DNA from: Bacteroidales bacterium
Lineage (GTDB): Bacteria > Bacteroidota > Bacteroidia > Bacteroidales > F082
Reading direction: 5' to 3'
DNA length: 50,715 nt
Assembly: GCA_024689285.1 (NCBI GenBank)
Contig: JAILDR010000068.1
Span: 1-50,715, forward strand
Shown here: one piece after another, positions 24,495 to 33,557 of the stretch
How positions within the stretch are numbered: position 1 is the stretch's first letter
Layout of the letters: every line of letters starts with the position of its first letter
Program-made: the position numbers and the translations under genes
Notes under the pieces: model-generated
The model's input: the letters and a program-made list of their open reading frames with translations, nothing else
Told to the model about the DNA's origin: nothing
The model's database searches: none

Positions 24495-26210
24495 ATGAAA
24501 AAGATTCTACTTAGCCTCATTGTCATCTTGATCGGAACGAATGCCTTCGGGCAACATACGCTCACCTATCATAGCTACGCGAAAGACGTTGTGGATGGTG
24601 ACACCACACAAGTCACTGTTGTAGAACAACAAGGATGCTTGATGATTAGTAATCTGAGCGATGAGGTCAAAAAACCTATTCCAGGTTATGTTGAAAGTGT
24701 CACCTGTGTTAGTTATGTCGAGGACTCGGTCTATACCTTGCTGCAATATCCCGACACAAGTTATTATAGTGCTTATGCTTTCGCTGACAATGATGTCAGC
24801 TTCAGCGAGGAGGGCGAGGAGAAAGTGCTGGGATATCCCTGCAAAAAATACAAGACCAGCATCAATTCAAATACCATCGAGGTGTGGATGACTGAGAAAC
24901 TGGGCTTTGAGGCTACCCCTATGCCTGGACTTGGCCGATTGCATGGTGTGATGGTACGCTGCATGAGAAACGGCATCTACGTCACAGACTTGAAAACGGT
25001 GAAAAACAGCAAGGCCGTGGGAAACCTCATCCCCGAAGACAAAGGGGAGAGGAAGACCTCTCGCGAGCTGAGCCAGCTGCGCAAGGACAAACTTGTGATT
25101 CGTATTCCCGTGTTTAAGGAAAGCCAGATTCATTTTTCCGACTATGAACCTGTTGGAGGTGAGATTCCATATGACACCACTATCCATTTCAGTCATGGGA
25201 CGCTTATCGTAAAGCGGATGATTCTCCCGCAATTACCGGAGCATTACCAACTCTTTGCTGAGCTTCACCAGCGTTCCAACGGTGATGCATACGACCGTAC
25301 TGCCTCCGTCTTCGTTATCCCAACAGAAAAAACGAAGAGCTTCCGAGATGGTCTGACGCAAGGCGTTGAGGCTCTGCCAGTTTTTGTCGGTCGGGACGGA
25401 AAAGAATATCAAGGTGTCAAATCAGAAAAGAACTATCTGCCTCCAGTCGAGTTGATGCGTTTCTTCACCTCTTTCGGTGCAGGCCATTTTAACGACAAGG
25501 TGCAGATTGATGGCGTGAAATGGACCGAAGAAAACTATTACAAGCAGGAAGTCAGTGAGTTGCGCGACCGACTGCATGGTGAAGTACTCATAGGGGTTTT
25601 TATTGGCAACTACGATAAAGGAGGGCATATCGTCTCTTTGGATCTTCTGGCTTATCCGGGCGATTATGAATGGGATGAGACCCCGTGTCACCAGCATTCC
25701 GTTCCGTTGTTCAACACCTGCAATGTGATGGAGATGTCAGGTCAGAACTACGGTCGGCTGTTTGCCACCGATAGCCTTGAGGTCGAGTTTGAGATTCCCG
25801 AAGGTGCTGAAAACGTGCGTCTCCGTTATATCAGCACGGGTCACGGTGGCTGGGGTGGTGGCGATGAATTCAACCCTAAGGAGAACGCTATCTATATTGA
25901 TGGTGTGAAGACTTTCACGCATACCCCTTGGCGGTGCGACTGTGCCACTTTCCGCGACCAAAATCCCGTTTCGGGTAACTTTTGGAACGGTGTCTCCTCG
26001 TCTGACTACTCCCGATCGGGCTGGTGCCCTGGTACTGCCACTAACCCCGTTTATTTCAATCTCAGCTATTTGAAATCAGGTAAGCATACCTTAAGAATTG
26101 CTATCCCTCAAGGCAAAGACGAAGGCGGTAGTTTCAGCCACTGGATGGTGTCGGGGACGCTACTGTATGAGGACGCAAGTAATGACTATAGCACAACTAA
26201 AACTCCATAA
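24495..26210 (+). CDS. PNGase F-like peptide-N-glycosidase with extra N-terminal domain
   Basis: 571 residues from the ATG at 24495 (MKKILLSLIVILIGTNAFGQ, signal peptide). Residues 21-190 form a separate domain with EVWMTEKLGFEATPMPGLGR that resembles GLPGLI/DUF4412-type proteins. From about residue 235 the two eight-strand PNGase F domains appear: DRTASVFVI with the likely catalytic D267, FTSFGAGHFNDKV, then STGHGGWGGGDEF (His at 450), WRCDCATFRDQNPV and GWCPG. PNGase F removes N-linked glycans by cleaving the amide between Asn and GlcNAc; in gut Bacteroidales this releases host glycans. There is no T9SS tail. The gene's 3' end overlaps that of menA on the other strand by 25 nt. Confidence 0.85.
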   Translation: MKKILLSLIVILIGTNAFGQHTLTYHSYAKDVVDGDTTQVTVVEQQGCLMISNLSDEVKKPIPGYVESVTCVSYVEDSVYTLLQYPDTSYYSAYAFADNDVSFSEEGEEKVLGYPCKKYKTSINSNTIEVWMTEKLGFEATPMPGLGRLHGVMVRCMRNGIYVTDLKTVKNSKAVGNLIPEDKGERKTSRELSQLRKDKLVIRIPVFKESQIHFSDYEPVGGEIPYDTTIHFSHGTLIVKRMILPQLPEHYQLFAELHQRSNGDAYDRTASVFVIPTEKTKSFRDGLTQGVEALPVFVGRDGKEYQGVKSEKNYLPPVELMRFFTSFGAGHFNDKVQIDGVKWTEENYYKQEVSELRDRLHGEVLIGVFIGNYDKGGHIVSLDLLAYPGDYEWDETPCHQHSVPLFNTCNVMEMSGQNYGRLFATDSLEVEFEIPEGAENVRLRYISTGHGGWGGGDEFNPKENAIYIDGVKTFTHTPWRCDCATFRDQNPVSGNFWNGVSSSDYSRSGWCPGTATNPVYFNLSYLKSGKHTLRIAIPQGKDEGGSFSHWMVSGTLLYEDASNDYSTTKTP

Positions 26211-27115
26211 ACCAGCACAAGAATGAAAGTGTTTCTGACTTGACGCCCCAAGTATGGGTCAAGTGATGCAGGATTGGTTTTCTTGATGGCTATCAAGTCT
26301 TTAAGGAAGAGGGGGAATAGAATCCAGATGGCGTAAGTGTAATATGGAGCGTTTTTCAGGGCAAGAAACACCGTTAGACAGACAAAGGCCCCAACGATGA
26401 GGAAGCAATGGTACAGGTAAGCCTTCTTCAATCCCATCTTCACTACAAGGCTGTTCTTGCCTGAGGCTTTATCGTTTTCATAGTCGCGCATATTGTTGAT
26501 GTTCAAAACAGCATTGGAAAGAAAGCCCATTGCAGAAGCAGGCAACAGAATACTGAAATCAAACGAGGGGGCAGCCAGGTAATAGGTTCCTGCTACAGCA
26601 GTCCAGCCGAAGAAAAGGAAGCAAAACAAGTCACCTAAGCCGCGATAGCCGTAGGGACGTTTGCCCAAAGTGTAGAATAATGCTGCGAGTATGGCGGCAA
26701 TGCCCAAAAAAGCAAAAGGAAGCACCACTCGCCATGAATTATGTTTCTGCATAGCTGACAACAGCAACAAGCCACCTGAAACGAGGCAGAGGATGATAGT
26801 TACAATGAGTCCCCGATGCATTTCTTTCTCCGTGATGCTTCCGCTCTGCATCTCGCGTTGCGGACCAACGCGCTTTACGCTGTCTGTTCCCTTTTTGTAA
26901 TCGCCATAATCGTTGGCGAGGTTGGAGAGCACTTGAAGCAGGACTGCAGTTAAGGCGGCGAAAAGAATCACAAGTCGGTCATCGCGTTCTGTAACAAGAA
27001 TGGACTCGCAGCAGGAGGCTGCGACCGACAATATGCTGCCTAACAGCACTCCTGAAAAAGAGAGCAGCACCGTCCGGGGACGCGCTGCTCTTATCCATGA
27101 TTTTAACTTAGCCAT
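26186..27115 (-). CDS. menA: 1,4-dihydroxy-2-naphthoate polyprenyltransferase
   Basis: 309 residues of the UbiA superfamily. Hydrophobic helices run throughout, and the first Asp-rich motif is NDYGDYKKGTD (68-78, contacts Mg2+ and diphosphate), followed by QREMQSGSIT. The second is NNMRDYENDKASGKNSL, typical of MenA. It attaches the polyprenyl tail to 1,4-dihydroxy-2-naphthoate in menaquinone synthesis at the inner membrane. Its ATG overlaps the helicase stop by one base (TAATG), so it is read from the deaD transcript. Other men genes are not nearby. Confidence 0.92.
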   Translation of the reverse strand: MAKLKSWIRAARPRTVLLSFSGVLLGSILSVAASCCESILVTERDDRLVILFAALTAVLLQVLSNLANDYGDYKKGTDSVKRVGPQREMQSGSITEKEMHRGLIVTIILCLVSGGLLLLSAMQKHNSWRVVLPFAFLGIAAILAALFYTLGKRPYGYRGLGDLFCFLFFGWTAVAGTYYLAAPSFDFSILLPASAMGFLSNAVLNINNMRDYENDKASGKNSLVVKMGLKKAYLYHCFLIVGAFVCLTVFLALKNAPYYTYAIWILFPLFLKDLIAIKKTNPASLDPYLGRQVRNTFILVLVYGVLVVL

Positions 27116-29238
27116 TATCTCCTACGGCCTCCGCCACGACGGCGTGGTGAATAGTAATTATCCTCATAGCGGCTGGCACCACGGCGGCCGCGGTTCGACT
27201 CTCTTGATGACGAGTACCCTCCTCTTGAACTTCCACCTCTCGATGAGCTACTTTTTGAGGAACTGCCACTCCCTTTTTTGGCACCGAAGCCACGCTCGGC
27301 GTTGCGTTGCTTGCGGCTTGGTCGGTCGTCATCATCGAAAAATACGTCAATGTCGTCCATGTGGTCTTTCCAATCGTCATCCAGCCATTCGCGACCATCG
27401 CGTGAGCGTTCCGACTTGTAGTAGGGCTTGTCGTCAGCGAAGTCTTTCTTTTTCTTCTTCGACTTCTTCTCGAAGAAGTCATCATCACGCTTCTCGCGCT
27501 TCTCGCGACGGTCGTCGCGATGCTCGTCTTTTTCACGGAAGTCGTCACGGCGTTCTTTGCGCTCCTTGCGTTCTCCGAAGTCTTTCTTTTCGCCTTTGGC
27601 CTTGCGGTCGGGCTGTTCTTTGGCAATTTCCACCACAATACCGCGCGGGTTATTGTGCGGGTCGGCAAAACAATCCAGAATCATAGGCACGAAACTCTCT
27701 TCCACGTCGACGTAGGAGAAGTCAGGATAGAGGTCAATACGGCCAATCGGGATGTTTTTGCTGTGGGTGACATCATTAATCTTGCCAATAATCTTCTGGG
27801 GCAGGATGTGGTCGTTTTTACCCATACCGAAGTAAAGGCGCTGCATGGTCTCGTCCTTATGCTCACGTTCCTTCTTACGTTCCTTGCGGTCTTTCTTCTC
27901 GTCGCGCTCGTCAGCGTTGAGGTCGACGGCATCCTTGTAGTAGTCGAGGAAGCGGTTGAAATTGAGGGCTACCATACGGGTGATGAGTTCTTCACGGCTC
28001 ATCCATTCCAATTTGCGGAAAATGACAGGCAGGTAGTCGTCAATGTCCTCGCGGTTGATGTCGACATGCTCGATGCGGTCGATGTGGTTGAAGAGTTGTT
28101 TTTCGCACACCTCCTTGCCGGTAGGAATCATCTCCCGTTCGAAGGGGCGGCCTACAATTTTTTCAATTCGTTTGATTTTTCCTTTCTCGCGAAGGTTGAT
28201 AAGGCTGATGCAAATACCACGTTTGTCGGCACGGCCTGTACGACCGCTGCGGTGTACGTAGGTCTCGATGTCGTCAGGCAAATTGTAATTAATAATGTGT
28301 GTCAGTTCCTTCACGTCGATGCCGCGTGCGGCTACATCGGTGGCGATTAGCAGTTGCAGACTACGCTTGCGGAAATGGTCCATCACGTTATCGCGCATTC
28401 CTTGCGAGAGGTCGCCGTGCAAAGCGGCAGCGTTGTAGCCGTCCTGAATGAGATTGTCGGCAATCTCTTGGGTCTCCAACTTGGTGCGGCAGAAGATGAT
28501 GCCATAAATGGAAGGTGTGTAGTCGATGATGCGCTTCAGGACAGAGTAGCGGTCCTTGGCTGCCATCATGTAGTAGATATGATCAACATTGGCGGTGCCT
28601 GAGTTGCGTTCGCCCACGGCAACTTTTACGGGGTCAGTCATATACTTGTTGAGGATGGCTTCCACTTCTTTAGGCATGGTGGCTGAGAAGAGCATGGTGT
28701 GGCGACCTTCCTTGGGCATGTATTCGAGGATATCGTCGACTTCCTCCTGGAAGCCCATGTTGAGCATTTCGTCGGCTTCGTCAAGAATCATCGTCTTGAC
28801 GTTGGTGAAATCGACACGGTTGCGGCGGATCATATCGCGCAGGCGGCCTGGGGTGGCCACGATGATTTGGGGTTTCTTTGCCAGGTCCTTAAACTGCATC
28901 TCGATGCTGGCACCGCCGTAGACGGGCACAATCAGGATTTCAGGAATGTAACGGGCATAGTTACGTAAGTCGCGGGTGATTTGCATGCATAGTTCGCGCG
29001 TCGGACAAAGAATCAACGCCTGAACACAACGTTGCTCAGGGTTGATTTTGTTCAGCAATGGCAAGCCAAAGGCTGCCGTCTTGCCCGTTCCCGTCTGTGC
29101 AAGACCCACAAAATCGGTGTCTTTTTCTAAGAGCACAGGAATCGCTTGTTCCTGTATCGGCATAGGATTCTCGAATCCCAGCTCTTTCACAGCCCTCAGT
29201 AGAGCGGGATTCAATCCAAAATCGGTAAATTGTGTCAT
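27115..29238 (-). CDS. deaD: DEAD-box RNA helicase with DbpA-type domain and charged tail
   Basis: 707 residues. The helicase core shows the Q motif (FTDFGLNPALL and PMPIQEQAIP), AQTGTGKT (47-54), PTREL, TPGR, DEAD (153-156), SAT, and HRSGRTGR in the second RecA domain. Residues about 465-545 (RLYFGMGKNDHILPQKIIGK, SYVDVEESFV) match the DbpA-like RNA-binding domain of DeaD/CsdA. The tail of about 150 residues is low complexity: Lys/Asp/Glu/Arg-rich, then Ser/Gly/Arg-rich, ending SPRRRGGGRRR, and probably binds RNA non-specifically. DeaD helps ribosome assembly and RNA decay in the cold. It is co-transcribed with menA. Confidence 0.92.
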   Translation of the reverse strand: MTQFTDFGLNPALLRAVKELGFENPMPIQEQAIPVLLEKDTDFVGLAQTGTGKTAAFGLPLLNKINPEQRCVQALILCPTRELCMQITRDLRNYARYIPEILIVPVYGGASIEMQFKDLAKKPQIIVATPGRLRDMIRRNRVDFTNVKTMILDEADEMLNMGFQEEVDDILEYMPKEGRHTMLFSATMPKEVEAILNKYMTDPVKVAVGERNSGTANVDHIYYMMAAKDRYSVLKRIIDYTPSIYGIIFCRTKLETQEIADNLIQDGYNAAALHGDLSQGMRDNVMDHFRKRSLQLLIATDVAARGIDVKELTHIINYNLPDDIETYVHRSGRTGRADKRGICISLINLREKGKIKRIEKIVGRPFEREMIPTGKEVCEKQLFNHIDRIEHVDINREDIDDYLPVIFRKLEWMSREELITRMVALNFNRFLDYYKDAVDLNADERDEKKDRKERKKEREHKDETMQRLYFGMGKNDHILPQKIIGKINDVTHSKNIPIGRIDLYPDFSYVDVEESFVPMILDCFADPHNNPRGIVVEIAKEQPDRKAKGEKKDFGERKERKERRDDFREKDEHRDDRREKREKRDDDFFEKKSKKKKKDFADDKPYYKSERSRDGREWLDDDWKDHMDDIDVFFDDDDRPSRKQRNAERGFGAKKGSGSSSKSSSSRGGSSRGGYSSSRESNRGRRGASRYEDNYYSPRRRGGGRRR

Positions 29239-29270
29239 GTAACTGTATTAGTTTGATTAGAAATGGGCTG

Positions 29271-29278
29271 CAAAAGTA
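29271..29278 (-). promoter_or_regulatory. Minus-7 box TACTTTTG for deaD-menA
   Basis: TACTTTTG on the minus strand, 32 nt before the ATG at 29238. Confidence 0.55.
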
Positions 29279-29351
29279 GTAATAATTAGCCAATTACACC
29301 GAAATATTCTTTGTTTTGACCAAAAAAAGACTTTTTTACCGCAACTTTTTG

Positions 29352-29359
29352 TAACTTTG
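29352..29359 (+). promoter_or_regulatory. Minus-7 box TAACTTTG for the serine hydrolase lipoprotein
   Basis: TAACTTTG, only 8 nt before the ATG at 29368. Transcription would start at or within a few bases of the start codon. Confidence 0.55.
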
Positions 29360-29367
29360 CCTCCGTA

Positions 29368-30549
29368 ATGAATAGAAAATCCCTCATCATATCACTTTTT
29401 GTACTGCTCGCTGCAGTCCTTCTTTCCTGCGAAAGAACGCGTGTTCCTAAAGGAGTTGTCGTCAACACCGACAGCATCTTTTTTGACTTGAATAAGGAAA
29501 TATTGGAACAAAGGGCAGAAATGGCTGATCAAACTTTCAAGTCCTTGAGTCTTAATGGAGTGGTCCTATATGCCGAACAAGGCCGTATTGTTTATGAAAA
29601 GGCCTTTGGCTACCGAGACTTGAGCAAACGTAATCCCGACTCGTTGCGTGTTGACGATGCTTTTCAGCTCTCTTCTGATTCAAAGATGTTCACCGCTGAG
29701 GCTATTATGCTGCTGCAAGCCGAGGGCAAACTGGGGTATGACGATGATGTGAAGAAGTTTATCCCGGAGTTGCCTTATGAAGGCATTACCATTCGGATGT
29801 TACTCAATCATCGTTCGGGCTTGCCTCGTTACGACGCTATGGCTGATGCTTTTTGGCCTGACCGTAAGAAACCTTTCTCCAACGAGGCGATGATTGACAT
29901 GCTGGCCCAACGTATGCCAGATCCCTATGGCGTTCCGGATGCGGCCTATTTCTACAACAATATTAACTATGCATTATTGGCCTCTGTGGTGGAACGTGTC
30001 TCACGGCAACATTTCGAGGATTTCTTGCGTGAGCGTATCTTCGAGCCATTGGGTATGAACCATTCTTATGTTTATTCCATGCGAGAAGACCTTTCCGTTT
30101 CACTGTATATGCCTACTGATGTTCAGGGTCACGACCTTTACAAAAGAGGCCCGATGAAAACGCAAAACAACTATCTTAATGGCGTGATGGGCGATAAAAT
30201 CATGTTTTCAACTGTGGAAGACCTTTGGATTTTCAACGAAGCCCTGGATCGTCACATTCTGTTGCCCGACAGTCTTCAAGCCATAGCCTTTCAACCTGGT
30301 TCGCCTGCATGGAAGAATGGTGAGAACTATGGTTTTGGCTGGCGTTTGACAAAGGAACATCCTGGAGCCTATTTCCATTATGGCTGGTGGAAGGGCTATC
30401 GTAGTGCCGTAATACGTGATACGGCGCACCGCCGTTTCCTTGCCGTCCTTTGTAACACTACGCAACAGATTCCTCCCGATATTATTTGGGACTTTATCAG
30501 CGACACAACAGCAGGGCTGCCAGAGTCGTCGCTGTTGTTACTGGAATAG
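29368..30549 (+). CDS. Serine hydrolase lipoprotein, beta-lactamase / class C PBP family
   Basis: 393 residues. The signal peptide ends in a lipobox (AAVLLSC, C21), so the protein is a lipoprotein. The SxxK motif is S103-D-S-K106, the Tyr motif lies in FYNNINYALL, and HYGWWKG near the end stands for the KTG/HxG box. KLGYDDDVKKFIPELPYEGI and LLNHRSGLPRYD are typical of this family, which includes D-aminopeptidases, esterases and peptidoglycan DD-peptidases. The exact substrate is not apparent. It is a single gene, with a shared terminator behind it. Confidence 0.85.
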   Translation: MNRKSLIISLFVLLAAVLLSCERTRVPKGVVVNTDSIFFDLNKEILEQRAEMADQTFKSLSLNGVVLYAEQGRIVYEKAFGYRDLSKRNPDSLRVDDAFQLSSDSKMFTAEAIMLLQAEGKLGYDDDVKKFIPELPYEGITIRMLLNHRSGLPRYDAMADAFWPDRKKPFSNEAMIDMLAQRMPDPYGVPDAAYFYNNINYALLASVVERVSRQHFEDFLRERIFEPLGMNHSYVYSMREDLSVSLYMPTDVQGHDLYKRGPMKTQNNYLNGVMGDKIMFSTVEDLWIFNEALDRHILLPDSLQAIAFQPGSPAWKNGENYGFGWRLTKEHPGAYFHYGWWKGYRSAVIRDTAHRRFLAVLCNTTQQIPPDIIWDFISDTTAGLPESSLLLLE

Positions 30550-30560
30550 GCAATAACAAA

Positions 30561-30592
30561 AAAACGGCTGTGTCGATTGGCACAGCCGTTTT
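30561..30592. terminator. Bidirectional terminator between serine hydrolase and rprY-like genes
   Basis: AAAACGGCTGTG/CACAGCCGTTTT arms with an 8-nt loop. The A- and T-runs on either side make it functional on both strands. Confidence 0.85.
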
Positions 30593-30612
30593 GTTTCATA
30601 ATAAAAGAGCTC

Positions 30613-31299
30613 TTATTTTACATCAAGGCGGAAACCTACACCGTGCACATTGGTGATGCTGACATCAGGGTCTTCAGAGAAATACTTTCTCAACTTGGTA
30701 ATATAAACATCCATCGAGCGTGCGTTGGTGCGGTTTTCCTCTTTCCAAATGGTTTGAAGGGCGTGGCTGCGCTCAAGTGTGTTGCCTTTGCTTTCGCAGA
30801 GCATGAGCAGTAAGTCTGATTCCTTTGAGGTCAGCTTGCGTTCTTCGCCTTGGGAGTCTGTTAGTGTGTGGCGCGGCGCGTCGAAGATAAAACTGCCTAA
30901 ACGAAACTCCATCGGGGTTGATGGCGAAACAGCATAACGACGACAGACGGCGTTGATGCGTGCCAACAGCTCTTCCATGTTGAAAGGTTTGGTGACATAA
31001 TCATCAGCACCGATGGCGAAACCTTCCAGGATGTCCTCAAGTTCGTCGTGGGCGGTAAGGAAGATGATGGGTATATCGGATTGCACTTCCTTTACCTTGC
31101 GAGCTAATGTAAAACCGTCCATCACAGGCATTGTAATATCGAAAAGGCATAAGTCAAAATGCTGGACCCCGAGAGTTTTCCATGCGTCTTCTCCATTGGC
31201 GCATAAGGTGGTTGCATGGCCATTGGCATCAAGGAAAGCTTTGAGAATCATGCCTAAATTGCGGTCGTCTTCGGCTAATAAAATTTTCAAATGTGACAT
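30613..31299 (-). CDS. rprY: OmpR-family response regulator, RprY-like
   Basis: 228 residues. An intact receiver has D11/D12, phospho-acceptor D54 (LFDITMPVMDG), T82 and K104 (VTKPFN). A winged-helix domain (KLTSKESDLLLMLCESKGN, RTNARSMDVYITKLRKYF, ITNVHGVGFRLDV) follows. The sequence style fits RprY of Bacteroides and Porphyromonas, which controls oxidative-stress and transport genes. No sensor kinase is adjacent, as in P. gingivalis, where RprY is an orphan. Confidence 0.85.
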   Translation of the reverse strand: MSHLKILLAEDDRNLGMILKAFLDANGHATTLCANGEDAWKTLGVQHFDLCLFDITMPVMDGFTLARKVKEVQSDIPIIFLTAHDELEDILEGFAIGADDYVTKPFNMEELLARINAVCRRYAVSPSTPMEFRLGSFIFDAPRHTLTDSQGEERKLTSKESDLLLMLCESKGNTLERSHALQTIWKEENRTNARSMDVYITKLRKYFSEDPDVSITNVHGVGFRLDVK

Positions 31300-31368
31300 A
31301 AAACAATTTTTTACTATGATTTTGGTTTGGATCTCGAACCTTTAACGCCTTTACGCTTAAAAGTTGCG

Positions 31369-31376
31369 CAAAGATA
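31369..31376 (-). promoter_or_regulatory. Minus-7 box TATCTTTG for the rprY-like gene
   Basis: TATCTTTG on the minus strand, 69 nt before the ATG at 31299. Confidence 0.55.
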
Positions 31377-31420
31377 TGAATTTTTTTATTGTTTTCAACG
31401 ATTTGGCCGTTTTTTTGTTT

Positions 31421-31428
31421 TATCTTCG
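31421..31428 (+). promoter_or_regulatory. Near-consensus minus-7 box TATCTTCG for pgi
   Basis: TATCTTCG has one base off the usual pattern and lies 23 nt before the ATG at 31452. Confidence 0.45.
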
Positions 31429-31451
31429 CAGCATATTTAATTCGTTATATT

Positions 31452-32783
31452 ATGAAAATCGACCTTACACACGTTCAGCCTTTTCTGAACAATGACGTAA
31501 AAAATGGATTAGAGTCAAGAATATCAAGTGTTTACAAGACAATTTATGAAAAAACTGGTGCTGGTAACGATTTCTTGGGTTGGGTGAATTTGCCTTCTGA
31601 AATCAATGAAGATTTGCTTATCGACATTGAAAACACTGCTGCCGACCTGCGTAAAAAGTCGGATGTTTTCGTCGTCATCGGCATCGGAGGCTCCTATTTA
31701 GGTGCCCGTGCTGTCATCGAAGCCCTACAGAATCATTTTGCCCCACTGACAGGTGAACAGCCTATCATCGTATATGCTGGACACAATATGAGTGAAGACT
31801 ATCTCGCTGACTTGATAGCACTTTTGGACAAAAAAGACTATTCCTTAGCCGTCATTTCGAAGTCAGGCACAACAACGGAGCCGGCCATCGCCTTCCGCAT
31901 ACTGAAGCAACACCTTATTAATAAATATGGCGAAAAGGAAGCTGCTTCACGCGTCGTTGCCATTACCGACAAGGCCCGTGGTGCTTTGAAGCAATTGGCT
32001 AACGTGAAGGGCTACAAAACCTATATTGTGCCTGATGATGTGGGTGGACGTTTCTCGGTGCTCACGCCTGTGGGACTCCTGCCCATCGCTATGGCTGGTA
32101 TCGACATTCGCGCTTTGGTGAAAGGTGCCGTTGAAATGGAGAGACAATGCAAAGAAAACCAGACTGTCACTAATGCTGTTTCGCAATATGCCGTTGTGCG
32201 CCAAGTTCTGTATGCTCAGGGGATGACCAACGAAATCATGGTCAACTATGAGCCACGTTTGGTGTATTTCTCTGAATGGTGGAAACAACTTTATGGAGAG
32301 AGTCATGGGAAACAACATAAAGGCGTGTTCCCTGCCTCGGTCACTTTCAGCACCGACCTTCACTCAATGGGGCAATACATCCAGGATGGCCTGCGCAATC
32401 TTTTTGAAACCGTGATTTCGGTAGAAAACTCCAATCACGATTTGCGCATTCCGATGGAGAACGACGATCTTGATCAATTGAACTATATTGCGGGCAAACG
32501 AATCTCGGAGGTGAATCACAAAGCTGAGTTAGGCACAGTTCTCGCTCATGAGGATGGCGGCGTGCCCAATATCCGCATCGTTATCCCCGAAATCTCTGCC
32601 AAGGTGCTTGGCGAGTTGATTTATTTCTTTGAGATGGCCTGTGCAGTTAGTGGTTATCTTTTAGATGTCAACCCGTTCGACCAGCCCGGCGTGGAAGCTT
32701 ACAAGAAGAATATGTTCGCCTTGTTAGGCAAGAAAGGTTTTGAGGAACAGACGAGGAAGCTGAATGAAAGATTGGGGATTTGA
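31452..32783 (+). CDS. pgi: Glucose-6-phosphate isomerase
   Basis: 443 residues from the ATG at 31452; an upstream in-frame extension crosses the promoter and is unlikely. The short, Bacillus-like form of the enzyme is clear: VVIGIGGSYLGARAVIEAL, VISKSGTTTEPAIAFRIL, DDVGGRFSVLTPVGLLPIA, the conserved GESHGKQHKG stretch, and the C-terminal NPFDQPGVEAYK with its lysine. It interconverts glucose-6-phosphate and fructose-6-phosphate in glycolysis in the cytosol. It stands alone. Confidence 0.96.
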   Translation: MKIDLTHVQPFLNNDVKNGLESRISSVYKTIYEKTGAGNDFLGWVNLPSEINEDLLIDIENTAADLRKKSDVFVVIGIGGSYLGARAVIEALQNHFAPLTGEQPIIVYAGHNMSEDYLADLIALLDKKDYSLAVISKSGTTTEPAIAFRILKQHLINKYGEKEAASRVVAITDKARGALKQLANVKGYKTYIVPDDVGGRFSVLTPVGLLPIAMAGIDIRALVKGAVEMERQCKENQTVTNAVSQYAVVRQVLYAQGMTNEIMVNYEPRLVYFSEWWKQLYGESHGKQHKGVFPASVTFSTDLHSMGQYIQDGLRNLFETVISVENSNHDLRIPMENDDLDQLNYIAGKRISEVNHKAELGTVLAHEDGGVPNIRIVIPEISAKVLGELIYFFEMACAVSGYLLDVNPFDQPGVEAYKKNMFALLGKKGFEEQTRKLNERLGI

Positions 32784-32812
32784 AATGAATGTGATAATCG
32801 AAAAAAAAAGTG

Positions 32813-32820
32813 TAATTTTG
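32813..32820 (+). promoter_or_regulatory. Minus-7 box TAATTTTG for the small gene at 32848
   Basis: TAATTTTG, 27 nt before the ATG at 32848. Confidence 0.5.
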
Positions 32821-32847
32821 CAGCCTCAATTATAGACAACATCTGAA

Positions 32848-33006
32848 ATGGACGTACCTAAAGACGACGTAAACTCTCAGTTTACATTTACTTACGATGA
32901 CATTAAAGGCACAGTGCATGTCATCGACCACCTAACAGGCGAAGAATACGATTTGTTGAAAGAAGACACTGGTTGGTTTGATGCCGAATTCAAGTTTGAC
33001 GTATAA
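32848..33006 (+). CDS. Small acidic protein, 52 residues, unknown function
   Basis: The frame from the ATG at 32848 reads MDVPKDDVNSQFTFTYDDIK, then GTVHVIDHLTGEEYDLLKED and TGWFDAEFKFDV, ending TAA. The composition is protein-like: acidic, with alternating beta-type residues. It has its own promoter box at a normal distance and a perfect palindromic terminator behind. I do not recognise a family. Its isolation behind pgi and its clean transcription unit argue that it is a real single-gene unit. Confidence 0.7.
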   Translation: MDVPKDDVNSQFTFTYDDIKGTVHVIDHLTGEEYDLLKEDTGWFDAEFKFDV

Positions 33007-33011
33007 AACAA

Positions 33012-33039
33012 GTAGAGACGCGCTGCAGCGCGTCTCTAC
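33012..33039. terminator. Perfect palindrome terminator
   Basis: GTAGAGACGCGCTG joined to its exact complement, with no loop in the DNA. It lies between the convergent small gene and the DUF2147 gene. Confidence 0.75.
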
Positions 33040-33044
33040 AATTG

Positions 33045-33482
33045 TTATTTATTCCGTTTCCAAGTCTGTGAGCGGCCCAGCAACCCTGCCTTGTCCAACG
33101 AACCTCGCAAGACGAGTTCGTCGGTTTTGGCCTTGTAGCTTATTTTGCCGAAATAGGTCTTTTGGCTTTCAGGGTCATAGAGTTTCCCTTTGAGGTGGTC
33201 TCCATGCTGTTTCATGCCTCTGAAGAGTTGTGAGCCCACCACACCTTCATATCCTTTCGGGTAGGGTGGTTGCATCACCTTGTAGCTCCCATTATCATCT
33301 TTTTCGTACAGCTTAACGACTACGCAAAGGTATTCGCCGTCTTTCTCGTAGATATTGACGCATGAGCGCATTTCACCGGTTTTGTCGTCGAAGGTGTTCC
33401 ATTCACCAACAATTTTGCTCACTTGAGCTTTGCCGAGGGTGGCGGCGGCGAGGAGGAGGAATAACAAAAAGTGTTTTTTCAT
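33045..33482 (-). CDS. DUF2147 family exported protein
   Basis: 145 residues from the ATG at 33482 (MKKHFLLFLLLAAATLGKAQ, signal peptide). An upstream in-frame extension crosses the promoter box. The body shows the DUF2147 pattern: IVGEWNTFDDKTGEMRSCVN, EKDGEYLCVVVKLY, GSQLFRGMKQHGDHLKGKLY, then DPESQKTYFGKISYKAKTDE and LVLRGSLDKAGLLGRSQTW. Related proteins form small beta-barrels of unknown function, probably in the periplasm. It is a single gene. Confidence 0.85.
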   Translation of the reverse strand: MKKHFLLFLLLAAATLGKAQVSKIVGEWNTFDDKTGEMRSCVNIYEKDGEYLCVVVKLYEKDDNGSYKVMQPPYPKGYEGVVGSQLFRGMKQHGDHLKGKLYDPESQKTYFGKISYKAKTDELVLRGSLDKAGLLGRSQTWKRNK

Positions 33483-33549
33483 AGTTATGTTGTTTTGATG
33501 GTTCTCGTATTCTTCTTTTTTCGTTGCCATCGCGATACGTATTTTGCTG

Positions 33550-33557
33550 CAAAAATA
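33550..33557 (-). promoter_or_regulatory. Minus-7 box TATTTTTG for the DUF2147 gene
   Basis: TATTTTTG on the minus strand, 67 nt before the ATG at 33482. Confidence 0.5.
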
